Positions 1 to 11,039 of a DNA stretch of 64,000 nucleotides are shown one piece after another (positions within the stretch are counted from its first letter, which is position 1; every line of letters starts with the position of its first letter). This stretch comes from Microvelia longipes (taxonomy: Eukaryota > Arthropoda > Insecta > Hemiptera > Veliidae), in the NCBI GenBank assembly GCA_018340805.1, contig JACMZG010000008.1:78929082-78993081 (forward strand), given 5' to 3'. Below the pieces are notes generated by a model, which saw nothing but the letters and a program-made list of their open reading frames with translations, searched no databases and was not told the origin of the DNA. Both the position numbers and the translations under genes were made by a program.

Positions 1-889
1 TCCTTTTTGCTGTCCCATAACATGTTATTTACCCTTTTTTCAACCTACAGTATAACCCCTAGGTAAGAAATATATAAAAAACCTTTATCTATTCCATCCT
101 TAATAAGACATTTCCCTCTGTAATTTTCACACGAGATCCTCTCCCTGTATTGACACCTAGAAAGTATACTTACTTTTAAACCTTTTTTGAGAATAAGGGA
201 AGAGGGGGGGGGGCAAAAAAAGAATTCTGACAGTGGAAAATAGAATGGCAAAGTTAGTCCTCTCTAGGATGAACCTCTATTTCCTCTTTCATTCCTCTTA
301 AAGCCTCTTGGATCTTCCTTACGTTTTATCTCTAGATTTTTATCCTTTTTTCTCTTCTAAAAGTAAACAATAAATAAAACATGATTTCTACTTAATATAT
401 AATCGCTCCTGTAAGACTCAGTGTTGCTTCTATTTTAAAGCACTATAGTTTAAATAAGAATTTTAACTTTATTTTAGAGTTAAATGAGGGGGACTCGTAT
501 TAAAAGTTATAAGTTGCATTATGCGAATATTATTTCAGACAAGAAAGAGTTACAAGTATAAGGCATAGATTAAAATTAGTTGACAGAGCGAAAATAGTGT
601 TGAGGAAACAATTAAGGTTGGTCTGTTTGAAATTGAGGACGTGGTTTAAACAAGACTAAACTTTATTTGACTCTCCTTCGCATTATTTTCCCAAGCTGTC
701 TACTGCATTTTAGAAAGCGCGTGTGTCGTATTATAGTTCCGTGCCAGTTAACAGAAGCGCTAGTTACTCACTTCAAAGAATACATCAAGTAAAATATTTA
801 ATAAGGATTCGCTTTGTCGCAGAAGAGTTATGGGCTGACGCTGTATTCTAAATTTGAAATGCAAAAACTACAACAAGTGGCCTTTGGTG
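1..889. other. AT-rich non-coding stretch, nothing recognised
   Basis: No coding or RNA signature is visible on either strand. A short G-run lies near 205-214. The longest frames are under 85 codons and contain no recognisable motif. Confidence 0.6.
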
Positions 890-1000
890 TATTTTTTTGT
901 CACCGAAGGCCGGGACCGCTTCCGCAGCCCAGGTCGCGAAGCGTGCCATCTGGTTGCTTTGTGGCCAGATGGTTGTTGTACTTAAGTGGCATACTATCAC
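890..1000 (-). repeat. Family B/C hairpin-rich end module
   Basis: GC-rich patch in AT-rich surroundings. Read on the minus strand it aligns with modules near 40250-40375, 54285-54350 and 59660-59785: a GTACAACAACCAT-like start, then short inverted repeats. Here the first stem is CATCTGG paired with CCAGATG around an A-rich loop. Other copies use different stem sequences. Inferred to be one end of a non-autonomous mobile element. Confidence 0.5.
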
Positions 1001-1016
1001 GAATAATAACACGAGG

Positions 1017-1385
1017 TAAGGCTCGTACAAAGGGCTCACTTCCCCGCTTGATTGCTTAGAATGGGCTATGCATTAAAATAATACGAAGAAAAGGATTTGC
1101 ATCGTTGCTGGAATCCCTAGATAGAAAATTGTAAAGGCTTGGTCCGCTCGCTAGATTGGCTAATTTATTATTTAACCATAGTAAAAAAGGCTTGTTTGGT
1201 TTTGCTAGATTGTGCATCTTATATTAATATATAAGTAAGAGCTCGCTTCGCTCGCTGATACTATTTTAGTATTAATAATACTAAAAAGGGCTCGCTGATT
1301 GCTTTAGAATGAGCTATCTATTAATAATCACGAATAAAAACGAGCTTGCTTTGCTGTAGATAATAATGATAATGAATAGGCTGGT
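1017..1385. repeat. Degenerate ~50-bp tandem repeats with CGCTTCGCT-type islets
   Basis: About seven loosely related units start with a GGCTCGCTTCGCT-like block and continue into AT-rich sequence with short TA-rich palindromes such as the one near 1262-1292. Unit length varies and similarity is low. The order of modules is visible by eye, but exact unit borders are not. Confidence 0.4.
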
Positions 1386-1529
1386 AGATAGAGCAGCATC
1401 GAGTTCATCCCTACCTTCTGTTTGACACTTTCGTATACCTTCCGACATCTATACCAATATATTCTTTGTACATTAGCTAATCTGTCATAATAAGTCTATA
1501 AAATAGTGAGAGTTAATACATAACATATG

Positions 1530-1605
1530 CCTTAGTGATATATACTAGAGAGGCTATACAAAATTACACTCAACCAATTACTCTCTACTGATAATATGTC
1601 CTATG
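1530..1605. mobile_element. Short remnant related to the 57.3-kb TIR element
   Basis: The stretch ATATATACTAGAGAGG near 1539-1554 matches the left terminus of the element at 57274-57590. The following bases contain a CAACCAAT-type block, also found near that element's other end, before a second CTCTCTA-type block. It may be a small deletion derivative. The remainder from 1386 to 2990 shows no other recognisable feature. Confidence 0.35.
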
Positions 1606-2992
1606 TAATTATGTAGAATGACATAACATAAACAAACATCATATGAATGTTCGTTAGACACCAGCACATTTACAATAATTGAATAAAAAATGAACAATTA
1701 CTAAATTATATACTTAACTTTTCCCTTATTTTCAGAAAAATATTCGTTTATCAAATTCTCCTAATTTGGTTATTTTGTTTACCAATTACAATTTATATTG
1801 CAAAAGGGTTAAAAATTCAATAAATGAAAACGACAGAATGACTAATTTATGTCGGAATGAAAAGTATGGAGAGATTATGGTGGAGAGTTTGGGAGGAAAT
1901 TCGGTAATAAATTACCAAGTCCTCGGTTTTAATTAGAATGAGGGTTGGAAACTATTTAAGGCCGTGTGTCGGATGTCGTTCCAAGCTGCTTTTTGATATT
2001 ATTGGGAATAATTTCTCATTGTTTTGCCGCGGGGAAATTTTGAATGAAAATAGTCACATTCCACAAGTTGCTACATTAATTCATTAGGTTTTTTTTGTGA
2101 CCTGAGAGATTTTTTGGCACGAATGCATTTTAATACAACCTGGCTGAGGTAGACAAGAAAGCTGTTCCTGTCTAATCCGATAAAACATTAATCTTAGTTT
2201 ATGAAACAACCTTTTCATTTCGAGCCACTAATTGAATAGAAAACATACAATATGGAAATATGACCGATATTGAAATGATCTATGAAATAAATAGAGGTTT
2301 TTCAAAAAAAAAATCACCGAAATTCTTTTTTTTTGCACATTTTTCTAAATATTTGACGAAATTGTTAAATATGTGGAATTTTTTAGAATTTATATTTTAC
2401 ATATTAATTATTATTAAGTTAGTTGGTAAATATATATATGGATCTGGGAGTACGGCAGTGCCCCTGCTAAGTATACTGGTAACTGGCGTACCATCCATTA
2501 CAGGAAACACCTCGAATCTATTCCCACCTATTCGTGGCTTTAATTTAGACCATAATAAAAAGTATGATTGGATTCAGCTTAAAGATTATGTTAGACGCTT
2601 TTGGCAATCACTCATCATAATTCTTAGGCACTTCCAGCAAACGTAGATATTTCAAATTTGGTTTATAGGTAAATTCTATTGTACAAAACTATAAATAATT
2701 AAAGAAGCCTAACATGTTCCATTACTTCTAGTACTATTAATTAATATAGTACTTAATAGCAACTATTAAAGATGATAGTTAATACTAACCTGAAATTTGA
2801 AATATAATAAAAGTTTTTTGCTACCAGTGCTACCTACTAGAGAACTCGAAATCTAACAATATTTATAGCTTTTTCTCGACAAAATATGAAGCGTGAGTAA
2901 ACTAGAGTAAAATGCATTATAAATCTTTGCTATAAGGGTTACATAGGTGTGAATATCTAAAATATAAAATAAACAATCCAAGTCTTATCATC

Positions 2993-3176
2993 CTCACACA
3001 TTATTGGCATCCTAAGCTTAGCCTCACACATATTATTGGCATCCAAGCACAGTCTCACACATTTTATTGGCATCCCAAGCACAGTCTCACACATTTTATT
3101 GGCATCCTATGCATAGCCTCACACATTTTATTGGTATCCCAAGCACAGCCTCACACATTTATTGGCACCCTAAGTG
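2993..3176. repeat. 32-bp minisatellite, about 5-6 copies
   Basis: Tandem units of 32 bp contain CTCACACATT, TTATTGGCAT and CCAAGCACAG. Copies differ by a few substitutions and 1-3 base indels. There is no open frame through it and no flanking duplication was noticed. Confidence 0.85.
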
Positions 3177-4592
3177 TTTATGTGTGTCATTCTTTTGAAA
3201 TGACTATGTCGTTTTACTATTTTTCATTTTGTCTCAATAAATTACATTATTTTTTTAATGTCCAAGAAATTATTATTGCGTATCTATTCTAAAACACACT
3301 TCTTAGCAAGCATACTTGGCCTTGATGAATTTACTATGTGACTTGGCTAGTAAGCAGTGGACGGAAAGGTATTACTAACATATTTGTTAATGTAAGGTGT
3401 AATTTTGCATTCCAATCCGTTGCGTAAATAGCACAATACCTTACGATGCGTACAGCCAACTGACTAAATGAAATCATCAAGACCTTTTATGCTTGTTATT
3501 AGGATGCCAATGAAATTTGTAAGGCTGATAAGACGGTGTGAAATAAGATATCAATTCTTTTTACGCAAGACTCGGTTTTTTAACACTAGTGTGTTTGGCG
3601 AGGTAAACGTTTAATGCAAGCAAATAACAATAAGGTAAATAGTTATAAAGGAATGTAAGTATTTGCCTTCTTTAGAGCAGGCAAGTAGTGTCGAGTGGTT
3701 TATCTCTACAAGTGGCTTCGATTTTAGAGACTTTGTTTGTCTCGAGACTTAGTCAACAACTTGGTAGATATTTCTGAGATTCTTCATTTTTATCCTACTT
3801 TTGTAATGTCTTTATAAAGTATAAGAGAGAGGGATACTAAGTGATTGATACTTCTCAAATTGATTGGCTAATAGCGAAACCTCTTAACTCGCTCCTAATA
3901 TCATTAGGACAAAGAGAGAAGAGAAATAAAATTACAAATATACAAAGAGAAAAGAGAAATAAACACTTCTTTTTTTATAGAGAATTTAAAAACAACTTCA
4001 CTATTAAGGTACCACTATCCGGTCACTGACTGACTCCCATTTTGGTGTCGTAATGGTGAAACAATTATTCTTTTTAATTTACTTAATTATGCATTTTTAC
4101 CTTCAAAGCCTAAATTTTTACTATTAGACTACAAACTCCCATCCTAGATGCACGATACTGAATTCTTATTAAGTTTTGCTATCTCTATTTTAAGTTTATT
4201 TTATAGTTACCCTGTATACTATTACAAACATGGTTTGAAATTTCTAAGATGCTTGAGTTGGGTTTTCGGAGGAAAAAGAAAAACATTTGCTCTTGGCAAA
4301 AGAGCATATATGACTTGAGGAATGTTGAGGAAAGCCAGTGGTGTAAAAGGAATATAAAATAGGGGCTAAAATACATCCTTTAGAGATAACCGGCGAATTG
4401 AGATTTTAACTAATTACTTCATTCACAAGGTATATTCATTAGACGCTGACTCTCAACTCAGTAGCCCAATACTGAAACCTTACAAAGATTCATGTTCATC
4501 TTCCTACTAATGTCTTTTGCGTTAGTTGTGAAATTTCACTATTAGATCATCAATGGATGGCTCACTTGTTGCCTAAATTCATACGTACTTAG
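3177..4592. other. AT-rich non-coding stretch, nothing recognised
   Basis: No gene, terminal repeat or tRNA-like box was found. Short A-rich runs such as the AAAGAGA repeats near 3909-3965 are simple sequence. Confidence 0.55.
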
Positions 4593-4778
4593 TGATTTTT
4601 TATTACATAAATGGCATATTGAAAACATACCATTTAGTTCAAGAGCCAGGTCTAAAAACGGTCCTCATTTTGTACTCTTTCATGTCAAATTTTCCTGAAA
4701 ATTTACCTAGACGATTATGCATTGGAGTAAACTACATATATTTGCGCGCGCTGATATTTTGGAAAATCGCACTAATTT
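4593..4778 (+). mobile_element. SINE family 3, body only
   Basis: Shares blocks in the same order with 28880-29050: TTCAAGAGCCAGG followed by CTAAAAA, a CTCATTTTGTA-like block, TTTTCCTGAAAAT, and a GGAAAATCGCAC-like block near 4760. The tRNA-like head seen at 28801 is absent, so this is a head-truncated or diverged copy. Confidence 0.5.
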
Positions 4779-4924
4779 AGGTTTTATAAAATAGTAAATG
4801 TTGTTCTGTTGATCTTGTGCCAATCAGGAAGGGGACATGTTTGTAGCTTATTAAATTTTTGTTAAAGAGGATTTATTTGTGAATTTGAATAATTAATACT
4901 AAATATTAATATGTTTGTACAGAG

Positions 4925-5170
4925 GAGTCACCCGTGGTGTAGTGGTTAAGGTATGTGGGCAATACACAGAAAATGGACTTTAAACTTCTGAGTTTATTAG
5001 TCATGTGTTCAATCCCAGCACGGGCCTCTAGGATTTTTATGAGAGGGATAAAAATTCTGCGTACCACGTCCTTCAGAAGGGCCGTAAAGCCGGTGGTTTC
5101 GAGCCTGTGCGTTGTCAGGTACTTGTTAAAGATCCCTTACCCTAACTTAAACTGGGTATAGGGAAAATTT
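4925..5170 (+). mobile_element. tRNA-derived SINE, family 1
   Basis: Pol III type 2 promoter boxes are visible: an A-box-like GTGGTGTAGTGGTTAAGG at about 4934 and a B-box-like GTTCAATCC at about 5008. The body follows with a CCTCTAGGATTTTTAT block, a GGCCGTAAAGCCGGTGGTTT block and a tail containing GATCCCTTACCC. The same order occurs at 7345-7585, 24555-24705 and 60775-61005. SINEs are non-coding and rely on a partner LINE for reverse transcription. Confidence 0.8.
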
Positions 5171-6868
5171 AGGACCCTCATTGTAGATTCATTATAATAC
5201 TATACCATGTGTCTGCCTTGTTGTTTAAAGTGTATGGAGCTTTTGTTTAACAGCGGGGGACATGTTGTTAAACGTGTTCGTAAAAACATGTATGATTGAT
5301 TGAAAAAGCATGACAGGAACCATAGAAATCCACGGCTCTTCTGTCTAGTTTAGATGAAATATACTTACACTTGAAATTAAAAGGAGGAGAACAACTATCT
5401 TAAGGGAGATGGCAAAAAGGGCCCACAACATGGCCACTTGCCTGGTAGTTACTTCCACTCCCCCCCCCCCATTTACTACTATTATTTTGTATAAAGACTG
5501 TAGAATACAAAGTACGTCGGTACTTTTCCTCAAAATTGCTGACTTACTTGTTGCCTAATTGCTTAAAAGTATTTAGTTTTATATAAAACGCATCATCATA
5601 AGTTATGATATTCCAATGGTTAAGATACTTTCACTCCTTTCTCGCAAAGCTTGATTTGAGAATGAAATGGTTACCCAAAGTCGAGAGTTTTCTGACTTCA
5701 GATCCGCTTCGTTGGTTTAAAGCCATGGTTATTCAAAGCTTGGCGTGGTATGGTCTTGCTGTACTTAAGATAGTGAATGAGAATAAAATGGTGATCCAAT
5801 TTCTAGGGCCAATTTTCCGTTTTTGGTATTCTAATATCCTGAGTAGTTTTTACTAAGTTTTCTCTCAGGGTGTATGAGTGTAGGTACGTGTATATGTTCT
5901 ATTAGTACAATTTGTATCGTATGTTTGGTATATATTTTTTAGTTGAAGTGTATTGTTTATTTAGGTCAGTGGTCGGATTAGTGACTGCTGCGAATAAATT
6001 TAGTGATACTATATTTTGAGTTGCAAGTATTGTGGATAAGCGATCCCTATATTGTAAGGAAAGGTTCCGAGATACTCAGTATCCTATGTTACACATTACT
6101 AAATCTATTGGCTATTATTAAATAAATAAAACTTGTTTTTTCGGAATATTTTAAATAGAAACTTTATTATAATTACGCTAAACCCATAATGAGATTTGCC
6201 TCTAGAAAAATTATTGGCTTAAGGTTTTCTTTGCGACAATGCGCATTTTATTCTCTTCAGATGACTTAAATCCTATTTTTTTCTTCTTGGAATGAATTTA
6301 ATGACGATGTTGTATTTTGATGTTGTTATTATTATTATTAAAATAATAAGATCCCTTTTACAGTTTTCTTTATCTATCTCATGGAAATTGAAAAGGGAAT
6401 CTTATTTCTCTTATAAAAAAAGGAATAAGATAATCCGACAAAATATTAAGATTATCTGGCAAATGTACTTGCCTTATTATAAATAATTGGCTTGATTTTT
6501 CCTTAAGGAGTTGTAAGTTTACAAAAAAATTCTTGTTATCTCTGTATTATATTGTTTTTATTAATGAATGGTATAGTAGTATATTTGTCTGATAAATTCT
6601 GTGTTATTAGTAAAATATATATCTTACCTATATTCTTGCTTGATGGTTTCTTTTTTAGATGTTCATGTAATTGTAAAAAAATCTTATATCTTCTAAACGT
6701 AACCTGTTTTTAAAGCCGTTTACTTCATGTATATCGTATAGTCTTATAGTTAGTGAAAGTGGTAGTGATAAGAGAGAGGTGATAGAAGATAGATCACCTA
6801 GCAAGTAGGCAGCGTTGTTGGATCCATTTTTCTACTGTTTTTGATAGAAGATGGTTGTTGGAAAGTGA
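5171..6868. other. Non-coding stretch, nothing recognised
   Basis: A C-run lies at about 5459-5470. Near 5605-5790 two similar blocks (ATGGTTAAGATACTTTCACTCC and later ATGGTTATTCAAAGCTTGG) suggest a weak internal duplication. No gene or promoter could be supported. Confidence 0.5.
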
Positions 6869-6869
6869 G

Positions 6870-6970
6870 ACGCATAACAATTTGTAATTGAACAGGTTGA
6901 CAGCTGAGTTGACAGCTGACAGTCTGGCACCTTAGATGTCTACCTGTAATTCACATATTGTTATGCGTCA
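6870..6970. repeat. Small inverted-repeat element
   Basis: Arms of about 28 bp at 6870-6898 and 6943-6970 are inverted copies: GACGCATAACAAT on the left and ATTGTTATGCGTC on the right, with ACAGGT/ACCTGT toward the inside. The spacer has the block TTGACAGCTGA twice. It looks like a very short MITE or hairpin; no target duplication was confirmed. Confidence 0.6.
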
Positions 6971-7344
6971 AATAGTCTATATTTGATTATAATATTTCCT
7001 TGAGAAAAATATTGACTATCACTATATTTCCAGTGAGTTTTATTTAGGAAGTCCTGAGAAAAAATATTAGTCAGTTTTAATTTATTGTTAAAGTATTAAA
7101 GTCAGAGTGTTTATTTGGTTAAAAGTCAATCTTATTATTTCAAAGTAGTCAGTCTTTTTAATAATGGTGTTCCACCTTCTCCTAGTGCAAGCATTTTTCG
7201 TCTAATACACAGACGAGCGGTGACTTTTACTAAATTTCTATCGCTTTTACTAGAAATAAAACGTGTCAAATCTACAATGGGGCACGGCCCACTGCCAGAC
7301 CCAGCTTTTCTGCTCTCGAAACCATAAGGCAGAAACATATAATA

Positions 7345-7585
7345 TATAATATTGACTACTTTGAGGGCCCTAAATTTCGCCTAAATCCATGTTCCATTTG
7401 GGTTAGGGATCTTTTAAGATTACCTGACATCGTACAGGGTCGGAACCACCGGCTTAACGCCATTTTCCAAGGACGGCACGTGAAGGGATTTCCATCCCTT
7501 GAATGAAAATCCTAGAGGCCCCGACCGGGATCGAACTCGGTGGATGAAAGGTCCACGTGCAAGCTAATAACCACCGGGACCTCAT
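7345..7585 (-). mobile_element. tRNA-derived SINE, family 1
   Basis: On the minus strand the head reads GGTCCCGGTGGTTATTAGC, and a good B box GAGTTCGATCCCGG follows at about 7528-7541. The body contains GGCCTCTAGGATTTTCAT and a GTTAAGCCGGTGGTTCCG block that matches the copy at 4925-5170. Its promoter boxes look better preserved than those of other copies here. Confidence 0.8.
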
Positions 7586-7747
7586 AGTTATTACATATGT
7601 TATCTGCTGTTACTAAGTTAAGAGGTATAAATGACAAGTGAAAACTGAGTTTAAGAACTAATTACAGTAAAATAAAGGTTAATAATTTTGACTTCAAGAC
7701 AATACGGTTTAGCATAGTAGAGCAATATGTCAAATAATAATAAAGAT

Positions 7748-7815
7748 AAAAAAAATCGGGTTCGGTGTACCTCGGAGCTTTTTCTTATAACATCGGATTC
7801 GCTACGCGAATCAGA
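7748..7815 (+). repeat. Family A repeat, 5' end fragment
   Basis: Starts with AAAATCGGGTTCGGTGTACC and contains CATCGGATTCGCTACGC, the conserved start of family A (compare 13965-14748). Similarity stops at about 7805. The next part of the family A consensus is found only at 9335, so this copy may be split by an insertion or be two fragments. Confidence 0.65.
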
Positions 7816-8030
7816 GAAATATATATACTTCCTATATATATTTTTAAAATATAGGAAAAGAGCTATACAACTCGTTCACACTACTGGCACGCCGCATAGG
7901 AGAAGAATCTCATGATTACCTCTCAATTAATTTAAATAAGGCACTTAAGTATTACCAACCTAGCAATTTTACTTTAAAACTCCAATGACCGTTTCCAACT
8001 TAAAACGGACATGAGTTGGGAAAGATGATT

Positions 8031-8035
8031 TATAT

Positions 8036-8111
<76 letters not shown>

Positions 8112-8148
8112 ATATATATATATATATATAATATTTATAGATATATAA
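8031..8148. repeat. (TA)n microsatellite
   Basis: Nearly pure TA dinucleotides with a few phase slips (AA or TT). Long open frames here encode only Tyr-Ile repeats and are artefacts of the array. The flank from 8150 to 9180 has no recognised feature. Confidence 0.95.
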
Positions 8149-9239
8149 GAATATATTGTGTGAATATAAATGTAGAAATCCAATAGAGTTTGAAATCCTA
8201 TAGCTATTTGAAAATTTTATAAAATTGAAGGAGTAGAGGGTTATTGGTATTATAACCTTTCTAGAACAGAATATAGTTGAGAGGTTTCAGGCGTTGTGGT
8301 TTGTGGTTTCCACTTACTCTGGTGAGTTTTATGGCTTCTAATGGGTAATTTTGGTAAAATGAAAACCTGTTATCAAAACTTTGTCTTTACCAACCTTTTT
8401 AATTTTTTAAATGTTAAAAACTACTTGTCGACTAATTTGTTCTATCCAGTAGATCTCGGTGTTGTATGTTAGGTACATTGTATGTGTAATATTTCAGTTT
8501 AAATGTTATTAGAAGGTAATTCTATGTACAATGGATAAGTGTCCTGAACTAGCTTTGTGGTATTAATTAAATTTAGACGTGTTTAGCGCTCTTTTGATAA
8601 CATAAGGTCATTAGGTGTCTAGGTTATAGGTGGGTCGATCCTTTGCAAGGATCTTTAATGATCTTTAAGTTTATTTGACATGCAACAAAGTGACCCCGTT
8701 GAGGATAAAAATAGATTGGATTCCAATACAAAAATATGTCAAAAACAAACTGCACATGCTTGATACAAACGCGGAGTCAGTAATGTTTTCATATAAATAA
8801 ATATATAGGTTTTTATTGATACGAATACAAGAGTACATTGTATTTGATCAATCGTCTTTATCAATCTTATTTTACATTGCGCTAGCTTTAATATTAATAA
8901 AACAGTAAACTATATAATTGTGCGTAATATATGTACAATCTCATCAACATCTTATAATAATGAAAACATGAAATATATAATTATATGTAGTTAAAATAGA
9001 ATTAATTAGAGCTATGACACCCATGAAGACTTATTTAAGGTGACTAGAACTTTGATTAGATGACGATTAAGATAAATATCGCGCCATCCACTTAATTAAA
9101 GTTCCATGTTCACCAAATGTATAAAACACGTCTTTGGACAGGTTCGCTTGTATATAAATAGTAAATTTATACCAGTCAGATTTCAACCTCTGTCTCAAAT
9201 GATATAGTCTATATTTTTCTTCCTTTCTCGCTTCTCTAC

Positions 9240-9284
9240 GGCATTGATGATGGCTGTTAACAGTCGAAAGCCGGCTTTGTAAAT
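9240..9284 (+). ncRNA. Hammerhead-ribozyme-like core (candidate)
   Basis: Order seen: TTGATGA (9244-9250), one T, a stem GGCTG (9252-9256) closed by CAGTC (9261-9265) around TTAA, GAAA (9266-9269), then the palindrome GCCGGC (9270-9275) and TT. A hammerhead core is CTGATGA, stem II, GAAA, stem III, then a UH cleavage site. The first core base is T instead of C, which would weaken activity. A very short palindromic stem III fits the dimer-acting hammerheads known from Penelope-like elements. The module around it resembles 13640-13760. Confidence 0.35.
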
Positions 9285-9334
9285 ATAGTTTTTACATTTG
9301 TGGAGAGACTGTTGCTTTATTTATTTAGTAAATA

Positions 9335-9580
9335 CATCCTCAAATAGTAAATATATCCGTTTCATTCTCAGCAGTCACCCATGTAGGTACTGAACTCGCT
9401 CGATCGGACAAAAATTATAGAAGTACTTGTTGTACTAAAACGAAACTTGATGTACTCATTTATTGTTGAAATGAATATACTTGTACCGAATTTTTATCTC
9501 AATTAGATCATTTACAATTGTTTACAAAAAACGTACACAATTTATTTGATAAAAATTGAACTAATGCTGATAAACAATAG
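9335..9580 (+). repeat. Family A repeat, internal part
   Basis: Begins in CCGTTTCATTCTCAGCAGTC and runs through the AAAACGAAACTTGATGTACT block to the AAAATTGAACTAATGCTGAT block. These match, in the same order, the middle of the copy at 13965-14748. Together with 7748-7815 it could be one copy interrupted by about 1.5 kb. Confidence 0.6.
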
Positions 9581-10619
9581 TTTTTTTTCTGGCAAAATTT
9601 TTTTGCGGGACAAATGTTACCAAAAAAGAGAGAGAAATGCATTTACGCACGAAGACAGCGGTCTGTCAACAGTGTTGGACTCAGGGTCTGCCTCATACCA
9701 ACTAAAACTCACTCCGCGAAACCCCTTAAACCTAGCCTGGAACCGTTATTCACATTACTTCAGGCTAGGTCTTATCTTGAGCCTTCCGCTCCCTCCCTTC
9801 TTACCCCCCTATTTCCCCTTTTGTCGAAGCTTTAAAGTGGGTCCAGACTTGCAACTTGCAACGCCAAGAACATATATGCACAATATGAACATAAAGTATG
9901 CAATAAACAAATCAGTAAATATATTTAGCTCAAAATAAGAACTTTGTCGATAAAAGGAAATCCTTCTTATAAATCAACTAATTTATACTGTATATTTTTG
10001 AATATCAAAAGGTAAAGTGTCAAGATAGATATCCGATTCAAATATATTTTCGAAATTCACTTTAAGTTACTTTACAAATTAAACTCATACAACATATGCT
10101 ACTTTATTAACATTCTGTATTCCTAGCCTATTACAGGCTTCGTTCTAAAGTACTTATGAAACATGTGAAATTAACTTAATTAAAATCATACATCAAAGAA
10201 GTTAACAGACATGGAGTCGGTTACTTAATTTTAACGAATCCCTCTTCCTTTGTACTTCGTTAATTTTGAGCTTCGTGAGTGTTTATTTTTCGGATTTTAA
10301 TTATGTCTCATTAAATGCTCTAAAAATTAATTTTAAGAGTAGTCTTGTCGCCTGAGATAAATTTTGCTTTTTTCTTTGATGTCTGTTATGTAGGTCAACA
10401 TATCTTTGTCTTTAATTTCCTCTTACAACGCAGGACAAAACAGGCTGTTTTTCGAAGGGTTTCAAATCTCTCTAATTTTATTCAACGAGTTTTACTCTTA
10501 CTGCTTGTGAGTAGGTTATATTTTCTATTATAATATTTTTTTCTTAACTCCTAAACAGAGGAGAAAGCTCTGAAATAGCAAATACATAACATTCACTTTT
10601 TCTATAAAAAAAGTGAGAG
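9581..10619. other. Non-coding stretch with an unexplained GC-richer island
   Basis: The part at about 9650-9870 is much richer in C and G than its flanks. It carries an inverted pair TAGCCTGG and CAGGCTA and a pyrimidine-rich run near 9785-9815. A 130-codon frame (9546-9938) crosses it but shows no recognisable domain. It may be a relic of an older repeat or exon; no call is made. Confidence 0.4.
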
Positions 10620-10910
10620 TTATGTGGACTCGCTTCGCTCTTCCCCTGATCGTAAATTCATTAATTGTATTAATCGGTCACCCATCTAGGCACTGACTTC
10701 GCTCGATCAAATACTTCAACTTTAAAGATCCAACAAAAGATTGATATACTTAGTGGACTTATTTCTTACATAGGCGGATACATGTGTACCAAATTTCAGC
10801 TCAATTTAAATTTTTTTATTTGATTTTTTAATTTTTTTAAAAAAAATAAACAATTCTGATAATAAGATGAAAATAAGTACTTATATTTTTCCTATATATG
10901 ACTACTTGAC
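10620..10910 (+). repeat. Family A repeat, internal part
   Basis: Contains TGGACTCGCTTCGCTC, GGTCACCCATCTAGGCACTG, GATCCAACAAAAGATTGA and TCTGATAATAAGATGAAA, in the order seen at 14100-14400. It lacks both ends of the family. Confidence 0.65.
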
Positions 10911-11039
10911 TACGTTAAATCTGAACTCGATCAAGTAGTAGTAGTAGTAAGAGTGGACAGTTGTCAAGCCTGGCGAGTAAACCGCACCTTTGAGTCCTTC
11001 TCATCAACCACCAATCACTTTACCGTTCACTACACTGTT

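Noticed and set aside
45..251. 68-codon minus frame near the left edge as a small gene
   Set aside because: Short, no motif, and includes a low-complexity C/G-run translation.
4925..5170. Functional tRNA gene
   Set aside because: A and B boxes are present, but the acceptor and anticodon stems do not close and a long non-tRNA body follows; it is a SINE. The same holds for the other tRNA-like copies.
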